64,000 nt of DNA, from assembly GCF_002158995.1 (NCBI RefSeq), contig NZ_LOHF01000016.1, positions 23,633 to 87,632 on the forward strand. The letters run 5' to 3'. The stretch is from Pseudomonas caspiana. Lineage in GTDB: Bacteria > Pseudomonadota > Gammaproteobacteria > Pseudomonadales > Pseudomonadaceae. Shown here one piece after another: positions 1-6,922 of this stretch (the first letter of the stretch is position 1; every line of letters starts with the position of its first letter). The notes below the pieces were generated by a model that saw only the letters and a program-made list of their open reading frames with translations, was not told the origin of the DNA and made no database searches. The position numbers and the translations under genes are program-made.

Positions 1-471
1 GCCGCCTTCAAGGTCCAGTTCAGTTTTCAGATACAGGCGCTCAGGAAGACTCTGCCCCCATAGTTCACCTTGAATCTCGAAAACCAATTGGTTCGGATTG
101 ACCTCGGATTGTTTCAATGGAACAACACGAACGGTAGCGCGCAAAATACGTGGCTCGAAATCCCAAATAGCCTGACAGATGCGCCGGCCTAATTCGGCCT
201 GATCCAATCCGGTTACAGTTCGCCCTACTAGATCAGGCAGTCCGAAATTCAAAACCGAGTGAGTCGCTTGCGGATAAGCCTCCATGGATTGCACGCTGCT
301 CAGGCTGGTGCTGTTGAGCAGCCAGCCTACATCTCGTAACACAGCTTTGCGCAATCCTTGCTTGGACAAAACACGTTTATCCCGAGCCTCATGAGTTTGC
401 TGCGTATCTTCATCGATTAATCTATCGAGCAAAGACGGCTGCAATCTTTCTATGTTGGTCAACTCAGCCAT
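1..471 (-). CDS. tssE: T6SS baseplate protein TssE (gp25-like), 3' end outside window
   Basis: This is the 5' part (157 codons) of a gene that runs off the left edge. It begins MAELTNIERLQPSLLDRL. The translation carries a gp25-like pattern: an N-terminal segment with the LLNSTSL element, then SVLNFGLPDL, and a C-terminal stretch ending LKTELDLEGG. gp25/TssE is a wedge protein of the T6SS baseplate that helps start polymerisation of the contractile sheath. It lies downstream of hcp in the same direction, the usual order in Pseudomonas T6SS clusters. The family is normally about 140-175 residues, so only a short C-terminal tail should be missing. Confidence is high because order and sequence agree. 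Confidence 0.9.
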   Translation of the reverse strand, partial: MAELTNIERLQPSLLDRLIDEDTQQTHEARDKRVLSKQGLRKAVLRDVGWLLNSTSLSSVQSMEAYPQATHSVLNFGLPDLVGRTVTGLDQAELGRRICQAIWDFEPRILRATVRVVPLKQSEVNPNQLVFEIQGELWGQSLPERLYLKTELDLEGG

Positions 472-593
472 GGAACCCGCCTATAACGGATTTCGAAATG
501 CCACAAGACCTACCAACCCGCGGGACGGTGCAGTATGGCCAGGAAGTGTTCAAGACGGCCTCCTAAACGAGCAGGTAACCCACACAGGCTTAT

Positions 594-614
594 CGCTGGG
601 AAGGAGGCCCAGCG
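594..614. promoter_or_regulatory. Hairpin just downstream of hcp
   Basis: CGCTGGG at 594-600 pairs perfectly with CCCAGCG at 608-614 around a 7-base loop. It sits 14 bases past the hcp stop on the minus strand, between hcp and tssE. There is no T-run, so it is not a classical intrinsic terminator. It could stabilise the 3' end of hcp mRNA or partly reduce transcription into tssE, which would fit the high demand for Hcp (inference). Confidence 0.4.
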
Positions 615-627
615 AGCAATGAAACAA

Positions 628-1107
628 TCAGAGTTTTTTGTTACTCAGCAAATCCCACTTCTTCGCAGTACCTGTGGTGATCTTGTCGCCGCTAAAGGCA
701 TTGTATTGGTAGCTGATCTGGGTAAAGTTGATCGAGAGAGTTTCGTGTGGACGCTCACCTGCACTATTAGCGGTGTAGGAGGTGATAATCGCTCCTTCCA
801 GCTCAATGGTCAGGAACACTTGCTGCGTTTTATCGGCGCCGCCGGTTTGAATGAAATGGATCTCGGCCTTACCCAAGCTTTTACCACAGATTGCTTCCAT
901 AAACAGGTCCGAGGATGCAATGTCGGTATCTTTGGTGAACGTAATCTCGGAGAAAGAGGGGTTAGTAGTGTCACGGTCAGCACCGCCATCGGCAACTGTA
1001 ATTCCACGCCCTACGCCCATTTGAATTGAACTAATAGCAATCCAGCCAGTATGCTTATCGACCGTAGAAGTTCCTTTTATTTTGTTACCAAGATTAAGCA
1101 GGATCAT
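628..1107 (-). CDS. hcp: T6SS tube protein Hcp
   Basis: A 159-residue protein of the Hcp family, the secreted subunit that stacks as hexameric rings to form the T6SS inner tube and carries small effectors. Visible family features are the GWIAISSIQMGVGRGI strand near residue 20, a PSFSEITFTKDTD segment, the block around LTIELEGAIITSYT, and the C-terminal HETLSINFTQISYQY. Length is typical. It has no signal peptide, as expected for T6SS export. It lies between tssC and tssE, both on the same strand, so it belongs to the cluster and is not an orphan hcp. A 21-base hairpin follows the stop. Confidence 0.95.
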   Translation of the reverse strand: MILLNLGNKIKGTSTVDKHTGWIAISSIQMGVGRGITVADGGADRDTTNPSFSEITFTKDTDIASSDLFMEAICGKSLGKAEIHFIQTGGADKTQQVFLTIELEGAIITSYTANSAGERPHETLSINFTQISYQYNAFSGDKITTGTAKKWDLLSNKKL

Positions 1108-1189
1108 GAAAATTTACCTATAAATTAAATTATTTTATCGCTTTTTCGAAAATTAAAAAAAGCATGTAAGCCTTGATTTAGTGCTGCCG

Positions 1190-2686
1190 TTACGACTTTG
1201 TCGATGGCAGTTTCGAAACCAGACGCAGAGACACAGTCAAACCTTCAAGTTGATAGTGAGGACGCAGGTAAAACTTGGCACCGTAGTAACCTGGATTGCC
1301 TTCTATTTCTTCGACCACAACTTCTGCCCCGGCCAATGGCTTGCGAGCCTTATCAGCTTCCGATGCGGTAGCGGGATTGTGCTCTACATAGCGACCGATC
1401 CAATTATTGAGCCAAGTCTCCATATCGGAACGCTCCTTAAATGAGCCAATCTTGTCCCGCACGATGCATTTGAGGTAATGCGCGAAACGACACGTCGCAA
1501 ACAGGTAGGGCAGGCGTGCTGCCAAATTGGCGTTGGCTGTTGCGTCCGCATCGTCGTATTCCGCTGGTTTGTGCAAAGATTGAGCACCGATAAATGCAGC
1601 TAAATTGCTGTTTTTCTTGTGCACCAGTGGCATGAAACCGTTCTTCGCGAGCTCCGCCTCGCGCCGATCACTGATGGCGATCTCGGTCGGACAAGTCATG
1701 TCAATCCCGCCTTCATCGGTCGGAAAGGTGTGCACGGGGAGATTTTCGACTACACCACCCGACTCTATACCGCGAATCTGCGAACACCAGCCGTAGTTTT
1801 TGAAGGATCTATTGATATTCACGGCCATGGCATAGGCGGCGTTGGCCCAAGTGAAATCCTTGCTGCCACTGACGCCGGTTGCCTCTTCGAAATTGAAATC
1901 CTCGACTGGGTTCGTCTTTGCACCATAGGGCGCACGCGCCAGGAAACGCGGCATAGCCAAGCCTACGTAACGAGAATCCTCAGAAGCGCGAAAGGCCCTC
2001 CAAGCAGCGTGTTCAGGCGTTTGGAAAATCTTGGTCAAATCTCGAGGATTCGCCAGTTCTTGCCAGGTATCCATGAGCATCACCCCTGGGTCAGCGGCAG
2101 TTATCAATGGAGAGTGGGCGGCAGCACTGATTTGGGCCATTTGCGCCAGTAGCTCGACATCAGGTGCGCTATTATCAAAATAATAATCCGCTACAAAAGC
2201 ACCATAAGGCTCACCGCCAAACTGGCCATACTCCTCTTCATACAATTTCTTGAATATCGGGCTTTGATCCCAAGCAACGCCTTTGAATTTACGCAGCGTC
2301 TTATGCACCTCGGACTTCGAGATATTCATCACCCGAATTTTCAGGGACTCATCAGTTTCAGTGTTGTTTACCAGATAATTTAAACCGCGCCAGGCGCTTT
2401 CAACATTTTGGAAATTTTCATGATGCAGGATATGGTTAATTTGTTCGGACAGCTTAAGATCGAGCTCTGCAATCAAGCCTTCTATGGTTGCCAAGACGTC
2501 ACCGGACACTAGGTTTGTGCCTTGCAGCGCACGCTCGGCCAATGTCCGCACAGCGTCCTCAACAGCAGTCTTGGATTTTTCTGTCTTGGGCTTGAACTCT
2601 TTCTTCAGCAGGCTGGCAAAATCTCCAACCTCCAAGCTAACCACTTCTTCTGCTTGCTGTGTCAAGTCTGATTGAGCAGTGGACAT
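1190..2686 (-). CDS. tssC: T6SS contractile sheath large subunit TssC (VipB/EvpB)
   Basis: A 498-residue TssC/VipB protein, the large sheath subunit that pairs with TssB to form the contractile T6SS tail. The family features are the N-terminal LLKKEFKP helix region, the segment around LDLKLSEQINHILHHENFQ, then SAWRGLNYLV, FKGVAWDQSPIFKKLYE, and a C-terminal half rich in conserved aromatic motifs ending LEGLTVSLRLVSKLP. Length is typical (about 490-500). It follows tssB after about 70 bases and precedes hcp by about 80 bases on the same strand, so the genes are probably co-transcribed. No defects were seen. Confidence 0.97.
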   Translation of the reverse strand: MSTAQSDLTQQAEEVVSLEVGDFASLLKKEFKPKTEKSKTAVEDAVRTLAERALQGTNLVSGDVLATIEGLIAELDLKLSEQINHILHHENFQNVESAWRGLNYLVNNTETDESLKIRVMNISKSEVHKTLRKFKGVAWDQSPIFKKLYEEEYGQFGGEPYGAFVADYYFDNSAPDVELLAQMAQISAAAHSPLITAADPGVMLMDTWQELANPRDLTKIFQTPEHAAWRAFRASEDSRYVGLAMPRFLARAPYGAKTNPVEDFNFEEATGVSGSKDFTWANAAYAMAVNINRSFKNYGWCSQIRGIESGGVVENLPVHTFPTDEGGIDMTCPTEIAISDRREAELAKNGFMPLVHKKNSNLAAFIGAQSLHKPAEYDDADATANANLAARLPYLFATCRFAHYLKCIVRDKIGSFKERSDMETWLNNWIGRYVEHNPATASEADKARKPLAGAEVVVEEIEGNPGYYGAKFYLRPHYQLEGLTVSLRLVSKLPSTKS

Positions 2687-2757
2687 AATGGTACCCTTCA
2701 GTTTAATAAGTCAATTACTCGCCAATTCCACGCCACGGTGGTAAGTCCTACTTTTGA

Positions 2758-3264
2758 CTAGTCAGACTGATCATCGGCCTTAGGCATTGAACTCAACGCC
2801 TGCATCAATACTGGATCATGCAATAAATTCGCAATCAGCTCTTCCGCGCCGACTTTACCGTCCATATAAGTAAGCAGATTCGATAATTGATTACGTGCCA
2901 CGAGCAGCTCATTGAGCAAAGGGACTTTACGCGCCACCGCACCCGGGGTGAAATCAGCCATGGACTCAAACGTGAGCTCGACAGGAAATTCACCCCCATT
3001 GGTCAGTGAATTCTCCACAGAAAAAGCAACGCGCGGCTTCATCGACTTTAAACATTCGTCGAAATTATCGACATCAATTTCCAAAAATTTGCGCTCAGCC
3101 ACGGGCGGCAGTGGCTCTGCCGGTGTCCCTGAGAGATCAGAAAAAACCCCCATTACGAATGGTAATTGAACTGTTTTCTCAGCACCGTAAACTTCCACAT
3201 CATATTCAATCTGTACACGAGGAGCACGGTTTCGAGCAATAAATTTTTGACTATTACCTGCCAT
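2758..3264 (-). CDS. tssB: T6SS contractile sheath small subunit TssB (VipA)
   Basis: A 168-residue TssB/VipA protein, the small subunit of the T6SS sheath. The diagnostic N-terminal region reads APRVQIEYDVEVYGAEKTVQ, followed by LPFVMGVFSDLSG and ERKFLEIDVDNFDECLKSMKP. The LLTYMDGKVGAEELI region near the C-terminus is also typical. Together with TssC it forms the sheath whose contraction drives the Hcp tube. It lies immediately upstream of tssC. There is a gap of about 170 bases to tssA containing a CTTCGGC/GCCGAAG hairpin around 3393-3413. Identification is secure. Confidence 0.97.
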   Translation of the reverse strand: MAGNSQKFIARNRAPRVQIEYDVEVYGAEKTVQLPFVMGVFSDLSGTPAEPLPPVAERKFLEIDVDNFDECLKSMKPRVAFSVENSLTNGGEFPVELTFESMADFTPGAVARKVPLLNELLVARNQLSNLLTYMDGKVGAEELIANLLHDPVLMQALSSMPKADDQSD

Positions 3265-3437
3265 AACTACCTACCTGCGGTATGAAGGTTAAATTTCAGA
3301 CATGCAGTGAGCGACTGCTCCGCACACTTATTTGCGACCAATAAACAGCGTGTAACACTAAACGACCAATACATTCACTTTCATAACCAACGCACTTCGG
3401 CAAAGACAGCCGAAGCAGATAATCACGAACCAAGTAT

Positions 3438-4454
3438 TCAGCTTTCGGAATTCGTCCCACTAATCAATTTTAACTGAGCGAGGCCATCAGACGCCAAATC
3501 CTGCACCAGCTCCATAAATTTCTTGTCAACCAGTTCGCGTGCACGCGCCAACAGTAAGGGAACAGGGCTTGAGGGCTCGTGAGTCATATAGTATGAACAC
3601 AATCTATCCAACGTATTTTTAACGTCATCACGATTAGCAATGCCAAGCTGAAGAGGAGAGTACATACCTGCGCCGGCAGCCACTTGCATGACCTGACCCT
3701 CTCCGGGATTGACGACCAAGTGACGGCGCACACTCTCGGCAGCTCGATGCAAAAGTGTAGACAGCGGACTCAAGTCAATCGATCGAGCGACGCCCACTTT
3801 TTCCGTAAGCAACTGCTCGATTCGAATAGTGCACGCCAATGCGTTTGAAAGACACTTCTCGGTACCAATCAACTCACCCTGATCTGCCTCATTAAAAGCC
3901 GCTTCAATTATTGCCGACGTTGGCTTCTCTGGTCCGGAAACAGCTAGCATCTCTCCGCTGGCGATTTCAATGTCGCGAATGCTAAACTTACCTAGAGATC
4001 TCACACTTACCAATGGTGCATCCCGCAATTCGCGCAACATGCCAACTGGATCGCAGAGTGACAAGAGTATATTGATTCGCTGCAAGGGATCATTGTTATC
4101 ATCTGGATCAAGCTGCGGGTGAACGTCCCGCCATTGCCTATCAAGCAAACCCTGGATCAGCTCCAGTCCATCAGCAATTCCGGCGAAACCGTATACATTC
4201 AATTGCGCACGAGTCAGGTGAACAGCTACGCGTAAGTCCCGGCTTTTTCCCATCAGCGAAAGTGACAATGACATAACCGACTGCCAGTTCGGCTCTACAG
4301 CTTGAGTCACGCTCGATCCGTATTCAACCTCTGGCCTGCCAAGAACTTCCTGCTCCAACTGCAGAAAATCTGCATCGTATTCAACGCTGACACCGCATGG
4401 CTGCGCGTCGCTAATAGCATCAGCTAACGCAGAAGATTTTTTTACAAAAGACAT
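3438..4454 (-). CDS. tssA: T6SS protein TssA (ImpA family)
   Basis: TssA helps recruit baseplate components and prime sheath and tube polymerisation. The ImpA N-terminal domain is visible in the first half: PCGVSVEYDADFLQLEQEV, then NWQSVMSLSLSLMGKSRDLR and AVHLTRAQLNVYG. The C-terminal half is helical. I chose the start MSFVKKSS at 4454 because a run of eight G followed by AG immediately precedes it. An in-frame ATG 12 bases upstream (4466) reads through that G-run and has weak SD. At about 338 residues it is a short TssA class. It is the first gene of the visible minus-strand operon, so the cluster promoter should lie between it and about 4.75 kb. Confidence 0.9.
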   Translation of the reverse strand: MSFVKKSSALADAISDAQPCGVSVEYDADFLQLEQEVLGRPEVEYGSSVTQAVEPNWQSVMSLSLSLMGKSRDLRVAVHLTRAQLNVYGFAGIADGLELIQGLLDRQWRDVHPQLDPDDNNDPLQRINILLSLCDPVGMLRELRDAPLVSVRSLGKFSIRDIEIASGEMLAVSGPEKPTSAIIEAAFNEADQGELIGTEKCLSNALACTIRIEQLLTEKVGVARSIDLSPLSTLLHRAAESVRRHLVVNPGEGQVMQVAAGAGMYSPLQLGIANRDDVKNTLDRLCSYYMTHEPSSPVPLLLARARELVDKKFMELVQDLASDGLAQLKLISGTNSES

Positions 4455-4466
4455 CTCCCCCCCCAT

Positions 4467-5123
4467 GCACCATAGCGTTTTATCACACGCCGCATCCGGC
4501 TAACCTCCCCCCCCCAACTTTCAAGCAAATGAACGCTAAACGTTAAAACACACTTACTTCAAGCATCCATTGGCTCGCAGATATGTAAGAAACGAGACTA
4601 AGCAATCCCATCAGCAAAGGCTGTAAGGAACGCCCTAATGCATTGTAGGCAAAATCCTACACCCTACTTTTTAGCACTACGCCAAAGAAAGATCCGAAGC
4701 AGACGGCTTTTTAGTTGCCTGAGCATCGCGCCTTCAAAAAAAAGGTAACCGTTTGACATCAGGCAAATGTGATGAGTAATTACTATTTCCCTGGTGCCTC
4801 TAGCGCCTCGCAGCAGTGATTATCAATATCATAGAAGCGACCATCCTGCGCCGGAGAGCAAATGTTGACGCTACATCTACAGGTGAGACAGGCGAATAGC
4901 GTCACTGTCTGAGCGGTGCTTTTCATCAGGCCACCCGGATCGCACTTTGGGTTAAGCAAACTGGCGCTTGATCACCCCAGAGGGATGCATCAACCCTGAT
5001 GCGAGACTGACCCTTTGCTTTTTTCGATCCTATGTATTACTTCGTAAAATACGCTGCGCTTGACCTATTTTTTTAGGGGCGTCGCCGATATGCGACCTGT
5101 CAGATGACTTCGCGTCCCGCATA
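4467..5123. other. Gap upstream of the T6SS operon
   Basis: This stretch should hold the minus-strand promoter for tssA. I did not find a convincing sigma-54 (GG-N10-GC) or sigma-70 pair by eye. A run of eight C lies at 4508-4515. The only coding candidate is the Cys-rich small ORF at 4783-4926, listed separately. The rest shows no supported feature. Confidence 0.4.
4783..4926 (-). CDS. Small Cys-rich ORF, 47 residues, unrecognised
   Basis: A minus-strand ORF beginning MKSTAQTVTLFACLTCRC and ending CCEALEAPGK. It has cysteines in a C-x2-C-x-C cluster, then a further cysteine and a CC pair, suggesting either a metal-binding knuckle or disulphides. A weak SD-like GGGTGG lies 4 bases upstream. 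The frame stays open about 18 codons further upstream with no start, so it could instead be the tail of a degraded larger gene next to the T6SS cluster. I do not recognise the family. Composition looks protein-like rather than random, but support is limited. Confidence 0.3.
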   Translation of the reverse strand: MKSTAQTVTLFACLTCRCSVNICSPAQDGRFYDIDNHCCEALEAPGK

Positions 5124-5397
5124 TCATTCGGGCTTCTCGAGATCGATATAGCAGACCTCAGCACAGACTATGATCTCGCCACCCATGGCACCTTGTCGAC
5201 TCGGATTACCAGCGCGAATGACCATCATGCCGTGGAACAGCCCTGCCCCATCGTCGAGCCCCAAAGTACGCTTTGACATCGAAGTAGTAATGGCTCCCAT
5301 TTTTAGCTTGATGCATTTCCGGGTTGCGCTTGCCATCCTTTCCCTGATCGATCCGAGCGCACGGATCAGCGCGGCATGGGCGATGGTGGCTTGTCAT
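5124..5397 (-). pseudogene. Remnant of an IS5-type transposase, frameshifted
   Basis: Two overlapping minus-strand frames together read like the middle of an IS5-family DDE transposase. The first frame contains GKRNPEMHQAKNGSHYYFD, matching the widely conserved block RNPEMHQ-x-KKG-x-x-(W/Y)YFGMKAHIG. The reading then shifts at about 5270 to LDDGAGLFHGM and on to a GGEIIVCAEVCYIDLEKPE-like tail, which resembles the family's HGEE-x-VVFGDAGYQG-x-EKRPE block with the catalytic Asp changed. No complete ORF, terminal repeats or target duplication could be recognised. It is dead and only marks a past insertion. Confidence 0.6.
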
Positions 5398-5659
5398 AAG
5401 CCGTAGTTGGCCAGATAGCTATTGATAAAGTGATCAAGCCGAGAACATCCCCTACGGTACCCGGCCTGCTATTAGACGCGCACAAAGATCCAGAACGATG
5501 ATGCAATGCGACCGCTCTACGTCCAAATATAGACAATATCGCCGCACGAGATTTGACTGGAGCTGGCAGATTAGACCCATAGCTCAACGCATCTGGGATA
5601 GCGAGTTTTTTTAGGTCTATTGATCTTGGCCCGAACGTTGAAACACAAGGGCTAGATGA

Positions 5660-5692
5660 ACATAAAAAAAAACCAGCTTTTTAAAGCTGGTT
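5660..5692 (-). terminator. Intrinsic terminator-like hairpin in copy A, minus strand
   Basis: Read on the minus strand, AACCAGCTTT pairs with AAAGCTGGTT (5671-5692) and is followed directly by a run of nine T, the hallmark of a Rho-independent terminator. It would end a short minus-strand transcript starting inside the repeat. Copy B has the equivalent hairpin at 6118-6137 with one mismatch and a weaker T-run. Confidence 0.6.
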
Positions 5693-5745
5693 ATCAAGGA
5701 GAGTAAAGGGGTGAGCAGCTCGTATTCTGCTCCAGAACAAAATAG

Positions 5746-5781
5746 ATGAAAACCAAAGAACGCGACACTCCAGAAAACTAA
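5746..5781 (+). CDS. 11-codon micro-ORF in copy A
   Basis: ATG ... TAA encodes MKTKERDTPEN. The equivalent position of copy B encodes MKMKVRDTTKN, so 7 of 11 residues and the exact length are kept although the flanking sequence has diverged. It is preceded by TATCAAGGAGAG about 45 bases upstream, which is too far for an SD. It could be a translated leader peptide or chance conservation within a duplicated RNA element. Confidence 0.2.
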   Translation: MKTKERDTPEN

Positions 5782-5999
5782 CAAATAATATCAACGCATA
5801 CGTCTTGACTATGCCTGGGTCCAACGCTCACCTGTCGTGCCCAGAGCTCCAAAAAAAAATAAAAAAAGTTCGGCCTGCCGTGAGCACATGCTGCAGATCA
5901 GTTTTCAAGGCCAATGAAAACGCAAGTGAATTAGTAGCACAGCTCACTGAACCACCTAACCTTGCGTGCTTTAAATATAGATGAGATAGCCCCAGCACC

Positions 6000-6322
6000 A
6001 GATTTGATTGGAGTCAGATTAAACTCACGGCGCTGCCGTTCGAGGTATAGGATTTTGAGAACGTCTAATATTGATAAAAGCATTAATCGCCTGCGAGGAC
6101 AGCAGACTTCAAAGAAAACCAGTTTTTTAAAGCTGGTATCAAGGAGAGTTCAGGGCGAGCAACTCTTATTTTGGCCCTTAACAGGCTAAATGAAAATGAA
6201 AGTACGCGACACCACAAAAAACTAACAAATAATATCCACAGGTCACATTGGCGGTACTCAGGCCCAACGCGCATCAGCGTCATGCCCCGAGTTCGTTATA
6301 CGAAAAAGGCTTTGCCTGCTGC
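6000..6322. repeat. Copy B of the duplicated intergenic element
   Basis: This is the second copy of the unit at 5549-5882. It keeps the hairpin (6118-6137), the TATCAAGGAGAG block, the micro-ORF at 6190-6225 and the shared ACTAACAAATAATATC string. It ends near an ATGCCCCGAG ... AAAAAGGC stretch corresponding to GTGCCCAGAG ... AAAAAAAG in copy A. Divergence between the copies suggests the duplication is old or the copies came from different sources. Confidence 0.5.
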
Positions 6323-6922
6323 GATCCAAGTTGACGGCAGATGGGCACGTAAGGGGATTATCAGCGCGGTTCATTGAAGTAGCGAGGTTGAGGCGACCGG
6401 ACTCCAAACATATCTCATTCCGGGTACTGCGCCGATGCCCCTACGCCTCATCGTTATGAGCAAAAAATATAATGTTGCAAAATTCGCAAATATTACGCCA
6501 AAATAATGGCGCCAAACCTTAATATCTCAACGAAAATCTATTAACCAACTGTTTTTAAAAGAATTTATGGGAAGATTAAAAAGATCTTATTGGTCCCTAC
6601 ATGATATTTGTCGACCTCGCACGCTCACATGCCTTCATAGCGCCACCTCCCGCACAACGATGATCGCACCCGGTGACTGCTTAGCAGGCATGGGAGCATC
6701 TGCAGCGCCTGTGGCACTGGACGATTCGTTCCCTCTCAGCAACCGCAACGGCCTGCATTACCCCGACCCCGGAGGTGAAAGCAGATCTTACTTCCGCCAA
6801 CATTGTTGGATACCGCCAAAGGTGAATGATCGGTGCAGCCGATCATGATGGCAACATTCAGCCTGATGTCCCCACAGTAACTTTAGGCAGTTTTGGTCTC
6901 CCTTTTTTAGCCAGGATGTTCT
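6323..6922. other. Gap before the acylase gene
   Basis: About 600 bases without a supported gene. A 93-codon open frame at 6567-6848 has atypical composition and no SD, and was not accepted. An AT-rich stretch at 6460-6570 could hold promoters. The acylase SD is AGGA, 7 bases before its ATG at 6923. Confidence 0.4.

Larger units (their letters stand above)
5549..5882. repeat. Copy A of a duplicated intergenic element (about 330 bp)
   Basis: Compared with copy B about 445 bases downstream, shared blocks in order are: AGATTTGA(C/T)TGGAG near the start; AAAACCAG(C/T)TTTTTAAAGC, extending to a conserved TATCAAGGAGAG; an 11-codon ORF; the strictly shared ACTAACAAATAATATC; and a CCAACGC ... CATC-type tail followed by an A-rich stretch. 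Identity over the central 130 bases is roughly three quarters by eye. The repeat could be a tandem duplication of a small RNA gene, a leader peptide unit or a decayed mobile element. I do not recognise it. Confidence 0.5.

Noticed and set aside
6567..6848. 93-codon plus ORF before the acylase
   Set aside because: No SD, atypical composition, and no recognisable motif.
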